Below are positions 6,593-12,997 of a DNA stretch of 13,626 nucleotides, in pieces (position 1 is the first letter of the stretch; each line of letters starts with the position of its first letter). Position numbers and translations under genes: made by a program. The stretch comes from an uncultured Faecalibacterium sp. Its GTDB lineage: Bacteria; Bacillota; Clostridia; Oscillospirales; Ruminococcaceae. The stretch is taken from positions 1 to 13,626 of the forward strand of contig CAKSTO010000056.1 of the NCBI GenBank assembly GCA_934501115.1, given 5' to 3'. Below the pieces are notes generated by a model. That model made no database searches. It saw nothing but the letters and a program-made list of their open reading frames with translations, and had not been told where the DNA came from.

Positions 6593-6602
6593 ATGCTATA
6601 AT
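6593..6602 (+). promoter_or_regulatory. Extended -10 promoter of the patatin/EI-like operon
   Basis: ATGCTATAAT contains a perfect TATAAT (6597-6602) preceded by TG one base upstream. The -35 is not recognisable, as at the divergent HAD promoter, which shares the core ATGCTATA. Between the two promoters CGGGAGAA occurs twice, at 6543-6550 and 6571-6578. Confidence 0.6.
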
Positions 6603-6640
6603 CTGAACAAAACAGGAGGCTTTCACAAGGAGGGCAGGCG

Positions 6641-7825
6641 ATGGAACAACGGCAGAAAGCGCTGGTGCTGGCCGGCGGCGGCGCCCGGGGCAGTTATCAG
6701 GTGGGTGTGTGGCGTGCGTTGATGGAGCTGAACTGGCACCCGCAGATCATCACGGGCACCAGTGTGGGCAGCCTGAACGGCGCCATGTTCGTGCTGGATC
6801 TGTACGAGACGGCGCGGGATATGTGGCTCACCATCCGCAGCCGGGACGTGATGGAGCTGCCGGAAGAGGACGCAGATCTTTCGGCGCTGCATCAGTTCCT
6901 GCGCAGCGTGGTCAAGGCTGGCGGCATGGATGTGACCCCGCTGGAGGGGATCGTGGAGCGGGTTCTGGACGAAAAAGCACTGCGGGCGGCCTCCACCCGT
7001 TTTGGCCTTGTGACCGTGGAGCAGCGGGGGCTGAAGCCCCGGGAGCTGATGCTGGACGAGATCCCCGAAGGGCGGGTGAAAGATTACCTGATGGCTTCCG
7101 CCGCCTGCTTCCCCGCCCTGCGGGCGCGGGACATCGACGGGGTCAAGTTTCTGGACGGCGGCTACAGCGACAACATGCCCACCGGCCTTGCCAAACGGAT
7201 GGGCGCGGAGGAGCTGGTATGCGTGGATCTGGAGGGCGTGGGCATCACCCGCCCCAACCTCACCGGTCTGCCCACCACCATGGTGCGCAGCTACTGGGAA
7301 CTGGGGGATATCCTGCACTTTGACCCGGACACCGCCCGGCGCAACATGGAGCTGGGCTATTACGACACCCTGCGTGCCTTTGGCCGCATCCGCGGCTGTG
7401 CCTACGCGGTGGACAACGGCCCGGAGAGCAGCATGGACGCGGCGGTGTTCCGGGTGAAGTTTGAGGCGGTGCAGAAGATGGTGCGGGAGAAATACCCGGT
7501 CACACTGACCGCAGACGCTGCCCTGCTGCTGGCCAAGATGAAGGACACGGATCTTGCCCCGCTGGAAGCCTCTGCCGAGGATGCGGGCGTGGATCCGGCA
7601 AAATACTATACCGCCCACACGCTGGGGGATGCTTTTCTTGCAAAGTGCGATCAGGCGCGGATGCAGAGCTTTGCCCCGCTGTTTGAGGGCAGCGCCGATG
7701 CTGCGCGGGCGGCACTGGCGGCATTGATGCCAAACACATTTCTGCAGGCGCTGGTCTGGCGCACGCTGACAACGCCGGATGCAGAGCTTGTATTGCCGGA
7801 GGTGAAAAATCATGAAGGTCTATAA
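6641..7825 (+). CDS. Patatin-like phospholipase
   Basis: This 394-residue patatin-family lipid acyl hydrolase uses a Ser-Asp dyad. Motifs: oxyanion hole GGGARG (12-17), nucleophile elbow GTSVG (39-43, S41), the conserved ASAACFPAL segment (about 152-160) and the catalytic Asp in DGG (172-174, D172). The catalytic domain takes up about residues 1-205. The remaining roughly 190 residues are a C-terminal extension I cannot assign. There is no signal peptide, so it is predicted cytosolic or membrane-peripheral. AAGGAGGG lies 6 bases before the ATG. The last 14 bases overlap the next gene, whose ribosome binding site (GGAGGTG) lies inside this gene, so the two are probably translationally coupled. 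The lipid substrate is unknown. Confidence 0.93.
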   Translation: MEQRQKALVLAGGGARGSYQVGVWRALMELNWHPQIITGTSVGSLNGAMFVLDLYETARDMWLTIRSRDVMELPEEDADLSALHQFLRSVVKAGGMDVTPLEGIVERVLDEKALRAASTRFGLVTVEQRGLKPRELMLDEIPEGRVKDYLMASAACFPALRARDIDGVKFLDGGYSDNMPTGLAKRMGAEELVCVDLEGVGITRPNLTGLPTTMVRSYWELGDILHFDPDTARRNMELGYYDTLRAFGRIRGCAYAVDNGPESSMDAAVFRVKFEAVQKMVREKYPVTLTADAALLLAKMKDTDLAPLEASAEDAGVDPAKYYTAHTLGDAFLAKCDQARMQSFAPLFEGSADAARAALAALMPNTFLQALVWRTLTTPDAELVLPEVKNHEGL

Positions 7826-9422
7826 AGGCGCTTCGGCTTCGCCGGGGCTTGTTCTCGGGCAGGTCAGCCGGCTGGAGCACCACGTGGAAACTGCGACTTC
7901 GGGGCCGTTCAACCCATCCCGTGAGCTGCAGCTGCTGGCCGATGCCATCCACACGGCTCAGGATGAGCTGGAGTCCATGGCGGATCGCGCCGCACCCAGT
8001 GAACAGGCCATCTTTCAGTTCCAGAGCATGATGCTGGAGGATGAGGGCATGATGAACGAGGTGCGCTTTTGCATCAATGCGGGCGTTGGCGCGGCAGCGG
8101 CCATGAATCAGGTGGGGCAGCGCTATGCCGACCAGCTGGCCAACATGAAGGATAACCCCTATATGCAGCTGCGCAGCGTGGATATTCTGGACGCCAGCCG
8201 CCGGGTCATCAACATCCTTACCAACCGCCCGCGCATGTGGCTGGCGCTGGATCACCCGGTGATCCTTGCCGCCGAACGGCTCATGCCTACCGACCTGTTC
8301 AGCGTGCCTTCCGGCATGATCCTCGGCATCATCACCGCCGAGGGCAGCGGCCAGAGCCATGCGGCCATCATTGCCCGGGCAATGAATATCCCGGGGCTTG
8401 TGCAGGTGGGGCGCGATTTTCTGAACGACTGCGACGGACGCACCGTTATTCTGGATGCAGACAAGGGCGAGTGCATTCTGGATCCGGATGCGGTCGTGCG
8501 CCAGCAGGCAGAGACCCGCATCTGCGAGCTGCAGCGGGAGAACGAAGAGATGGGGCAGCTGTCCGCTTTGCCGAATGTGACAAAGGACGGACAGCCCTTT
8601 GAACTGCTGGCCAACTGCTTCGGGCCGGAGGATATCGACACCGCCATGCAGTCCGGTGCGCAGGGCGTGGGTCTGCTGCGCACCGGCTACATGATGCTGC
8701 CGGGACGCATTCTGGACGAACAGGAACAGTATTTCTTCTACTGCTCCTGTCTGGCAGCGGCACAGGGACGCCGGGTGACGGTGCGCACCTTTGATTTCGG
8801 CTCGGATCGTACCATTTCGGATGCCTATCAGGGGCTGCAGTCCTCCAAGCTGGGGCTGCGGGGCATCCGCAACAGCCTGCGCCAGCCCCGCCAGTTCGAG
8901 ACGCAGCTCTGCGCGCTGATGCGTGCCGCTGTCCGGGGGCCGCTGCAGGTGATGTTCCCCATGGTCACGACGGTGGAGGACTGGGACGCTGCCATGCGTG
9001 TGGTGGAGCGCTGCCGGGAACATCTGCGGGAGCGGGGCGTGCCGTTCAACGAGGATACAAAGTTCGGCGTCATGCTCAGCGTGCCTGCCGCCTGTCTGAC
9101 GGCGGAGGAGTTCGTGGCGCACGGGTGCAGCTTCCTTGTCATCGGCACCAACGACCTGACCCAGTACACTCACGCAGCAGACCGTGAATTGGCCAGCGCG
9201 GAGCACTACTACCGCCCGGCCAGCAGCGCCATGAAAAAGCTCATCGTCATGGTGATGGACGCAGCCAAAGAGCGGGATGTGCCGGTGACCATCTGCGGCC
9301 TTGCCGTGGGCAGCCCGGCCAACACGGTGCAGTATCTGCAGCTGGGGCTGCGCAGCTTCTCGGTGAGCCCGCAGAACCTTTTGAACGTGAAGAAAGCTCT
9401 GCGGGAAGCAGAGACAAAATAA
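7812..9422 (+). CDS. PTS Enzyme I-like PEP-protein phosphotransferase, divergent
   Basis: Enzyme I of the sugar phosphotransferase system takes phosphate from PEP onto a His and passes it to HPr. This 536-residue protein has the EI layout: N-terminal KGASASPG (5-12), helical HPr-binding region (about 30-145), phospho-His domain with H183 in GQSHAAIIARAMNIPG, then the PEP barrel with R290 (GLLRT), R325 (VRTFDFG), LGLRGIR (347-353), MFPM (381-384), GTNDLTQYTHAADR (445-458) and catalytic C495 (CG). It departs from canonical EI: the Mg2+-binding Glu of GxMxExPAA is Ser (GVMLSVPAA, S423), RTE is RTG, CGE is CGL, and the C-terminus is about 30 residues shorter after the catalytic Cys. There is no HPr or EII gene nearby. 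It may be an EI paralogue with altered activity or a specialised partner. GGAGGTG precedes the ATG. It is probably not the housekeeping EI, which cannot be confirmed here. Confidence 0.87.
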   Translation: MKVYKGASASPGLVLGQVSRLEHHVETATSGPFNPSRELQLLADAIHTAQDELESMADRAAPSEQAIFQFQSMMLEDEGMMNEVRFCINAGVGAAAAMNQVGQRYADQLANMKDNPYMQLRSVDILDASRRVINILTNRPRMWLALDHPVILAAERLMPTDLFSVPSGMILGIITAEGSGQSHAAIIARAMNIPGLVQVGRDFLNDCDGRTVILDADKGECILDPDAVVRQQAETRICELQRENEEMGQLSALPNVTKDGQPFELLANCFGPEDIDTAMQSGAQGVGLLRTGYMMLPGRILDEQEQYFFYCSCLAAAQGRRVTVRTFDFGSDRTISDAYQGLQSSKLGLRGIRNSLRQPRQFETQLCALMRAAVRGPLQVMFPMVTTVEDWDAAMRVVERCREHLRERGVPFNEDTKFGVMLSVPAACLTAEEFVAHGCSFLVIGTNDLTQYTHAADRELASAEHYYRPASSAMKKLIVMVMDAAKERDVPVTICGLAVGSPANTVQYLQLGLRSFSVSPQNLLNVKKALREAETK

Positions 9423-9490
9423 AAATCTGCCGCAAGGAGCTTTTTGTTGCTGTGATGCAGCTTGAGATTACGGCTTCTTCTCGTGAAAAG

Positions 9491-9526
9491 AAGAGCCAGA
9501 AAAGCCCGCAGGCTTTTCTGACTCTT
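9491..9526. terminator. Long hairpin ending the patatin/EI-like operon
   Basis: A 16-bp stem with one mismatch, AAGAG-CAGAAAAGCC against GGCTTTTCTG-CTCTT around a 4-base loop, lies 69 bases after the EI-like stop codon. The plus-strand tail is AAAATC rather than a clean T-run. On the minus strand the mismatch becomes a G-U pair and the tail is CTTTTC, so it may also serve as backup for rsmE. Confidence 0.6.
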
Positions 9527-9550
9527 AAAATCAAAAATATTTTCCGCTGA

Positions 9551-9579
9551 AAATGCCCAGAGCACCGCGGAGGGCATTT
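9551..9579 (-). terminator. Terminator of the prmA-rsmE operon
   Basis: On the minus strand AAATGCCC (9579-9572) pairs with GGGCATTT (9558-9551) around a 13-base loop and ends in TTTTC. It begins about 8 bases after the rsmE stop codon. Confidence 0.6.
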
Positions 9580-9586
9580 GAAACAG

Positions 9587-10330
9587 TTACTCCAGATTCC
9601 CCGTCAGAGTCATGACAGACGCCAGCACCGCCAGCGGGGCGGTCTCGCACCGCAGGATGCGGGAGCCGAGACCGACCGTTTTTGCCCCGGCCTTTGCGGC
9701 CATTTCGGCCTCCTCGGCGGCAAAGCCGCCCTCGGCGCCGGTGACGATGGCGATCTTCAGCTTCTGCCCGTCGGCAGGCTTTGCTGCGGCCAGCAGTTCG
9801 CGCAGGGGCGCACCGCCGCACTCATAGCAGAAAAGCACAAGGTCGTACTGTGCAAAGGTACGGCACACCGCGCCGAAGTTCGGCAGCGGCAGCGTTACGT
9901 CCGGCAGGATGCCGCGTCCGCACTGCTTGGCAGCTTCCAGTGCGATGCGGTTATAGCGCTCGTTTTTCTGCTCTTCCTTCTTGGGGGCGGCCACGCAGTA
10001 ACGGCTGAAGAAAGGCACGATATGCGCTGCGCCCAGCTCTACGCCGTGTTTGATGATCTGCTCCAGCTTGTCCTGCTTGGGGTAGCCTGCCAGCAGGGTC
10101 ACTTCCACGCTGGGTTCGGCGGCGCTTGGATAGCCCGGCTCCACGCTGAACTGTACACAGTCGTCGCCGAAGCCGGTGATGGTGGCGGTGTATTCCACGG
10201 CATTGCCGTCGCACAAAATAACGGTCTCCCCCAGCCGGGCGCGCATCACCCGTGCCAGATGGTGGGCATCGGCCCCGCGCAGGGTGGCGGTTCCGTCAGA
10301 GATCTCGGTGGTAAAATAACGGTGCGGCAT
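9587..10330 (-). CDS. rsmE: 16S rRNA m3U1498 methyltransferase RsmE
   Basis: RsmE methylates N3 of U1498 in 16S rRNA in the assembled small subunit, using SAM. The 247-residue protein is of normal family length. It has the N-terminal PUA-like region (about 1-70, starting MPHRYF) and the SPOUT (knotted) methyltransferase domain with KLEQIIKHGVELG (88-100), EAAKQCGR (132-139), TGAEGGF (197-203) and the knot motif LGSRILRCETAPLAVLA (221-237). The start codon lies 9 bases after the prmA stop, and the ribosome binding site AAGGAGAT overlaps that stop codon (TAAGGAGAT), so the two are translated from one message. prmA followed by rsmE is a widely conserved order in Firmicutes. Confidence 0.96.
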   Translation of the reverse strand: MPHRYFTTEISDGTATLRGADAHHLARVMRARLGETVILCDGNAVEYTATITGFGDDCVQFSVEPGYPSAAEPSVEVTLLAGYPKQDKLEQIIKHGVELGAAHIVPFFSRYCVAAPKKEEQKNERYNRIALEAAKQCGRGILPDVTLPLPNFGAVCRTFAQYDLVLFCYECGGAPLRELLAAAKPADGQKLKIAIVTGAEGGFAAEEAEMAAKAGAKTVGLGSRILRCETAPLAVLASVMTLTGNLE

Positions 10331-10339
10331 AAAATCTCC

Positions 10340-11254
10340 TTACGCTTTCTTGCAGACGATGCACTCCCAGCCGCGCTTCTCCTTTACTTCCACGATGGCG
10401 AGACCGGCCTTTTCCAGACCGGCGATCACCTCGTCCTTACGGCTGTCGATGATGCCGCTGGCGATAAAGACGGCATCCTCGGCCATCAGGCCGGGAACAG
10501 CCGGAGCCAGAGACAGGATGGCGTTGGCTACGATGTTGGCGGTGATGATGTCATATTTTCCGCTGGCCTTGTCCGAAAGATCGCCCACCAGAACGGTCAG
10601 CTTGTCCTGCACGCCGTTCAGGGCGGCGTTCTCACCGGCGGTGCGCACGGCCACAGGGTCGATGTCCACGCCCTCGGCCACGGCAGCACCCAGCTTCAGT
10701 GCGGCAATGGCAAGGATGCCGCTGCCGGTGCCGATGTCCAGCACCCGCTCGCCGCCCTTTACCCGCTCATCCAGTGCTTCCATGCACAGGCTGGTGGTCT
10801 CGTGGCCGCCGGTGCCAAAGGCGAGACCCGGGTCAAGGATCAGCTTCACCCGGTCGGTGTCGTATTCCTGCCAGGAGGGTACCACGGCCAGCCGTCTGCC
10901 GATCTCCAGCGGGTGGTAATATTTCCGCCAGCCGTTCTGCCAGTCCTCCTGCTCCACGCCCTCGGTCTCCACAGCGTAGGCGATGCCGGCAGCTTCCATG
11001 CGGGCGGCGATGAGCGCCAGCGTCTCCACGGGGGAAGCCCCTGGCTCCAGATACAGGTGGATGATGACCTTGTCCCGGGGTTTGTCCAGCAGCTCCTGCT
11101 CGATCAGATCCACATGGGCGATCTCGGCCACCTGCTGCTCGATGTCGCTGTAATCTTCGATATAGATGCCGCCTTCGGCGATCATGGTGGCGACGGCCTC
11201 GGCGTTGTCGGCGTCGGCTTTGGCCACGGTCAGGCGGATATCGGTCCATTCCAT
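10340..11254 (-). CDS. prmA: Ribosomal protein L11 methyltransferase PrmA
   Basis: PrmA trimethylates ribosomal protein L11 using SAM. The protein has 304 residues from the ATG at 11254. It has an N-terminal substrate-recognition domain (about 1-115), then the family hallmark DPGLAFGTGGHETT (141-154), the SAM-binding motif LDIGTGSGI (172-180), acidic DID (197-199) and the catalytic-type ANIVAN (239-244). The start at 11254 is preferred because AAGGAGG lies 8 bases upstream and the family consensus begins with MEWTDIRL. In-frame ATGs at 11290 and 11320 fall in or upstream of the promoter -10 at 11289-11294. It is the first gene of a two-gene operon with rsmE. Confidence 0.95.
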   Translation of the reverse strand: MEWTDIRLTVAKADADNAEAVATMIAEGGIYIEDYSDIEQQVAEIAHVDLIEQELLDKPRDKVIIHLYLEPGASPVETLALIAARMEAAGIAYAVETEGVEQEDWQNGWRKYYHPLEIGRRLAVVPSWQEYDTDRVKLILDPGLAFGTGGHETTSLCMEALDERVKGGERVLDIGTGSGILAIAALKLGAAVAEGVDIDPVAVRTAGENAALNGVQDKLTVLVGDLSDKASGKYDIITANIVANAILSLAPAVPGLMAEDAVFIASGIIDSRKDEVIAGLEKAGLAIVEVKEKRGWECIVCKKA

Positions 11255-11288
11255 AAAAGAAACCTCCTTCGGTTTTGCGTTTTCTGTC

Positions 11289-11294
11289 ATTATA
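11289..11294 (-). promoter_or_regulatory. -10 element of the prmA-rsmE promoter
   Basis: The minus strand reads a perfect TATAAT 35 bases before the prmA start codon. TTGCAT lies 20 bases upstream, a longer than usual spacer; CATCCC at the optimal distance is poor. The promoter is back-to-back with that of the GNAT gene. Confidence 0.5.
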
Positions 11295-11304
11295 GTACCC
11301 GATT

Positions 11305-11330
11305 CTGCAGTGGGATGCAAGCATCTGCAG
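11305..11330. repeat. Imperfect palindrome between the divergent prmA and GNAT promoters
   Basis: GATGC-AA-GCATC (11314-11325) is a perfect 5-2-5 dyad flanked on both sides by CTGCAG (11305-11310, 11325-11330). The left side has extra bases that break full symmetry. It may be an operator or chance; no regulator is assigned. Confidence 0.3.
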
Positions 11331-11336
11331 CTTTTT

Positions 11337-11365
11337 TTGCGTTCCGAGGCAGAGTATGATATACT
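11337..11365 (+). promoter_or_regulatory. Promoter of the GNAT acetyltransferase gene
   Basis: TTGCGT (11337-11342), a 17-base spacer and TATACT (11360-11365) form a good sigma-A-type promoter about 48 bases before the start codon. Confidence 0.6.
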
Positions 11366-11413
11366 GATTTATAGAAAAACAGTGCGGCAGGTGCAGCCGC
11401 GGGAGGAGAACCT

Positions 11414-12013
11414 ATGAGCCGAGGATACAGCTGGCGGAAGCTGAACGAAAAAGAGCTGACCCGTGTCTATCTGGACGAGATGCGCCGGGATTTCCCGCCC
11501 ACAGAGCTCAAACCCCTGAGCATGATCCTGAACAGCGAAGCGGGCGGCACCGCTCACACATGGGGCGTGTTTGACGGCGAAACACTGGCGGCATACCTGC
11601 TCATGGTGCGCCCGGCGGGCAGTAAGGTGAGCCAGCTGGATTACTTTGCAGTGCTGCCCGCCTACCGTGCGGCGGGGCTGGGTGCGCAGCTGCTGGCCGA
11701 GCTGCCGCAGCACGAGCGGGGTGCACAGGCCATCCTCATCGAGGCCGAATGCCCGGACAAGGCCGAGGATGAGGCGATGGCGGTGCGCCGGCTGGGCTTT
11801 TATGCCCGGTGCGGAGCCCGGGACACCGGCTTCACCGAGCATCTGTTTGATGCATGGTTCCGCATTCTGGTGCTGGACTGCCCGGGTGCCGGTACCTTTG
11901 CGGACCGGCAGGCCGTGGATGCCCTTGTGGACTGCTACCGCCGCACCATCAGCGAGACCGAGTGGCAGAAGTACGTGCAGTTCTACTGCCCGGACGGGAC
12001 AAAATACTGCTGA
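11414..12013 (+). CDS. GNAT family N-acetyltransferase
   Basis: This is a 199-residue protein with the acetyl-CoA-binding core of the GNAT fold: the strand LDYFAVLPAYR (75-85) followed by the pyrophosphate loop RAAGLGAQLL (85-94), matching the family R/QxxGxG/A motif A, then ILIEAECP and the FYARCGARDTGF motif B region typical of the family. It should transfer an acetyl group from acetyl-CoA to an amine in the cytosol. The acceptor (antibiotic, polyamine, protein N-terminus or other metabolite) cannot be deduced. The roughly 55-residue C-terminal extension is unassigned. GGAGG precedes the ATG by about 8 bases. The gene is monocistronic with its own promoter and terminator. Confidence 0.85.
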   Translation: MSRGYSWRKLNEKELTRVYLDEMRRDFPPTELKPLSMILNSEAGGTAHTWGVFDGETLAAYLLMVRPAGSKVSQLDYFAVLPAYRAAGLGAQLLAELPQHERGAQAILIEAECPDKAEDEAMAVRRLGFYARCGARDTGFTEHLFDAWFRILVLDCPGAGTFADRQAVDALVDCYRRTISETEWQKYVQFYCPDGTKYC

Positions 12014-12017
12014 GTGG

Positions 12018-12057
12018 AAGGCGCTTTGTGCAAATTGTGTGTGCAGAGCGCCTTTTT
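12018..12057 (+). terminator. Terminator of the GNAT gene
   Basis: AAGGCGCT (12018-12025) pairs with AGCGCCTT (12047-12054), followed by a T-run, starting 5 bases after the stop codon. Confidence 0.8.
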
Positions 12058-12069
12058 GCCATATTTTTG

Positions 12070-12097
12070 TTGACAGCTCCCCAAAATGTGGTACGCT
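12070..12097 (+). promoter_or_regulatory. Promoter of the small lipoprotein gene
   Basis: A consensus TTGACA (12070-12075), a 16-base spacer and TACGCT (12092-12097) lie about 38 bases before the start codon. Confidence 0.6.
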
Positions 12098-12135
12098 AAA
12101 AACACAGAAAAACGCTTTTAGAGGAGGGCAATATT

Positions 12136-12687
12136 ATGGCAGAAAAAATGACCCGGCGTACCTTTATGAAGAGCGCAGCAGCAGCGGCAGTGGCTGTTTC
12201 TCTGTCTGGCGTGCTGGCCGGATGCGGAGAAAATGGGCTGGCGCACGACGAAGTGAAAGTTGGGGCATTCACTGTTAAAGTTTCGGATGTGGATGCAAAA
12301 GCATTGGAAAGCGTAACTGCAGGCTCAGTCTACTACATGGTGGCAAAGGCGCGTCTGACTTTTAACAAAACAGATGGCGGTTCGCTGGTCAATCTGCCCT
12401 GCAAGGGGATGTTTACCGCTTCTGTCGATGGAAAAGACCTGAGCACGAAACCTGACCCTGACAGCCTGACGATGTCGAATTTTGTGGTTCTGGATACATT
12501 CCTGAGCAAGGCAGATGTGAGTCTGAGATTCGATATTGCAGAAAAAGAAACCTATGAAAAGATCGCGCAGGGTGCAGCGGTGACGCTGACTATTAAGATC
12601 AGCGACAGAGAAGGCAAACTTTATCTGGTGAAGGACGGCAGCAAATTTGTTGTTGTAAACACCGACCCCAGCGCAGCAAACAGCTGA
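12136..12687 (+). CDS. Small lipoprotein of unknown function with twin-arginine-like signal
   Basis: The protein has 183 residues. It begins with TRRTFMK (6-12, a close match to the Tat consensus S/T-RR-x-F-L-K), an Ala-rich hydrophobic stretch (13-27) and a lipobox LAGC with lipidated C30, so it should be anchored outside the cell membrane. The mature part (about 31-183) is rich in beta-prone segments and has no catalytic motif I recognise. Its pattern (VKVGAFTVKVSDVDAK near the start, alternating strands later) loosely resembles immunoglobulin-like lipoprotein domains such as DUF4352, at low confidence. Its codon use is visibly more AT-rich than its neighbours. GGAGG lies about 9 bases before the ATG. 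It has its own promoter and terminator, so it is not in an operon with pstS. The function is unknown. Confidence 0.85.
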   Translation: MAEKMTRRTFMKSAAAAAVAVSLSGVLAGCGENGLAHDEVKVGAFTVKVSDVDAKALESVTAGSVYYMVAKARLTFNKTDGGSLVNLPCKGMFTASVDGKDLSTKPDPDSLTMSNFVVLDTFLSKADVSLRFDIAEKETYEKIAQGAAVTLTIKISDREGKLYLVKDGSKFVVVNTDPSAANS

Positions 12688-12701
12688 GAAGCAGCATACC
12701 A

Positions 12702-12742
12702 GCCGCCGGGCATTCTCCTATGAGAGTGCCCGGCGGCTTTTT
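12702..12742 (+). terminator. Strong terminator of the small lipoprotein gene
   Basis: GCCGCCGGGCA (12702-12712) pairs perfectly with TGCCCGGCGGC (12727-12737). The stem continues inward through TTCTC/GAGAG to a 4-base loop (about 17 bp in all), followed by five T. It lies 14 bases after the stop codon. Confidence 0.92.
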
Positions 12743-12824
12743 GTTACTTTGCCCAGCCGGAAAATGGCATTTTCGGCATATTGATCCTGTTTGTAAAATC
12801 CGAGTGCAGGTTTTTCCTCCCGGC

Positions 12825-12841
12825 TTTACACAGAGCTGACA
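12825..12841 (+). promoter_or_regulatory. Possible Pho-type direct repeat upstream of pstS
   Basis: TTTACA (12825-12830) and CTGACA (12836-12841) are 11 bases apart, the period of Firmicute PhoP boxes (TT-ACA repeats). A reversed copy TGTAAA lies at 12792-12797. The site is about 75 bases above the likely -10, further than usual, so the assignment rests mainly on the identity of the downstream gene. Confidence 0.3.
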
Positions 12842-12915
12842 CGCCCGCAAAAACGGTCTGCAAAGATTTACCTCCATTTTGCGTGTGCATGGTCGCAGCG
12901 CGCACGGCGGTGCGG

Positions 12916-12921
12916 TACAAT
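12916..12921 (+). promoter_or_regulatory. -10 element of the pstS promoter; no -35 seen
   Basis: TACAAT has no recognisable -35 at 17 bases, which would fit an activator-dependent promoter. It lies 77 bases before the start codon. The leader contains a perfect 8-bp hairpin GCCGGAAC/GTTCCGGC (12957-12964 with 12968-12975), 7 bases before the GGAGG ribosome binding site. Confidence 0.4.
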
Positions 12922-12997
12922 TAGGCCGTTCCCAAGGAAAATACAAGAAAACATCGGCCGGAACGGCGTTCCGGCATTTATTGGAGGAAAAAGGGTT

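Noticed and set aside
7500..9206. Open frame of 568 codons on the minus strand
   Set aside because: It is antisense to the EI-like gene, with no recognisable motifs and a Cys/His/Arg-rich composition.
11255..11320. Upstream in-frame starts for prmA
   Set aside because: They overlap or precede the -10 element; 11254 has AAGGAGG and the family N-terminus.
9578..11359. Open frame of 593 codons on the plus strand
   Set aside because: It is antisense to rsmE and prmA, which have full family motifs and ribosome binding sites; its composition is shadow-like.
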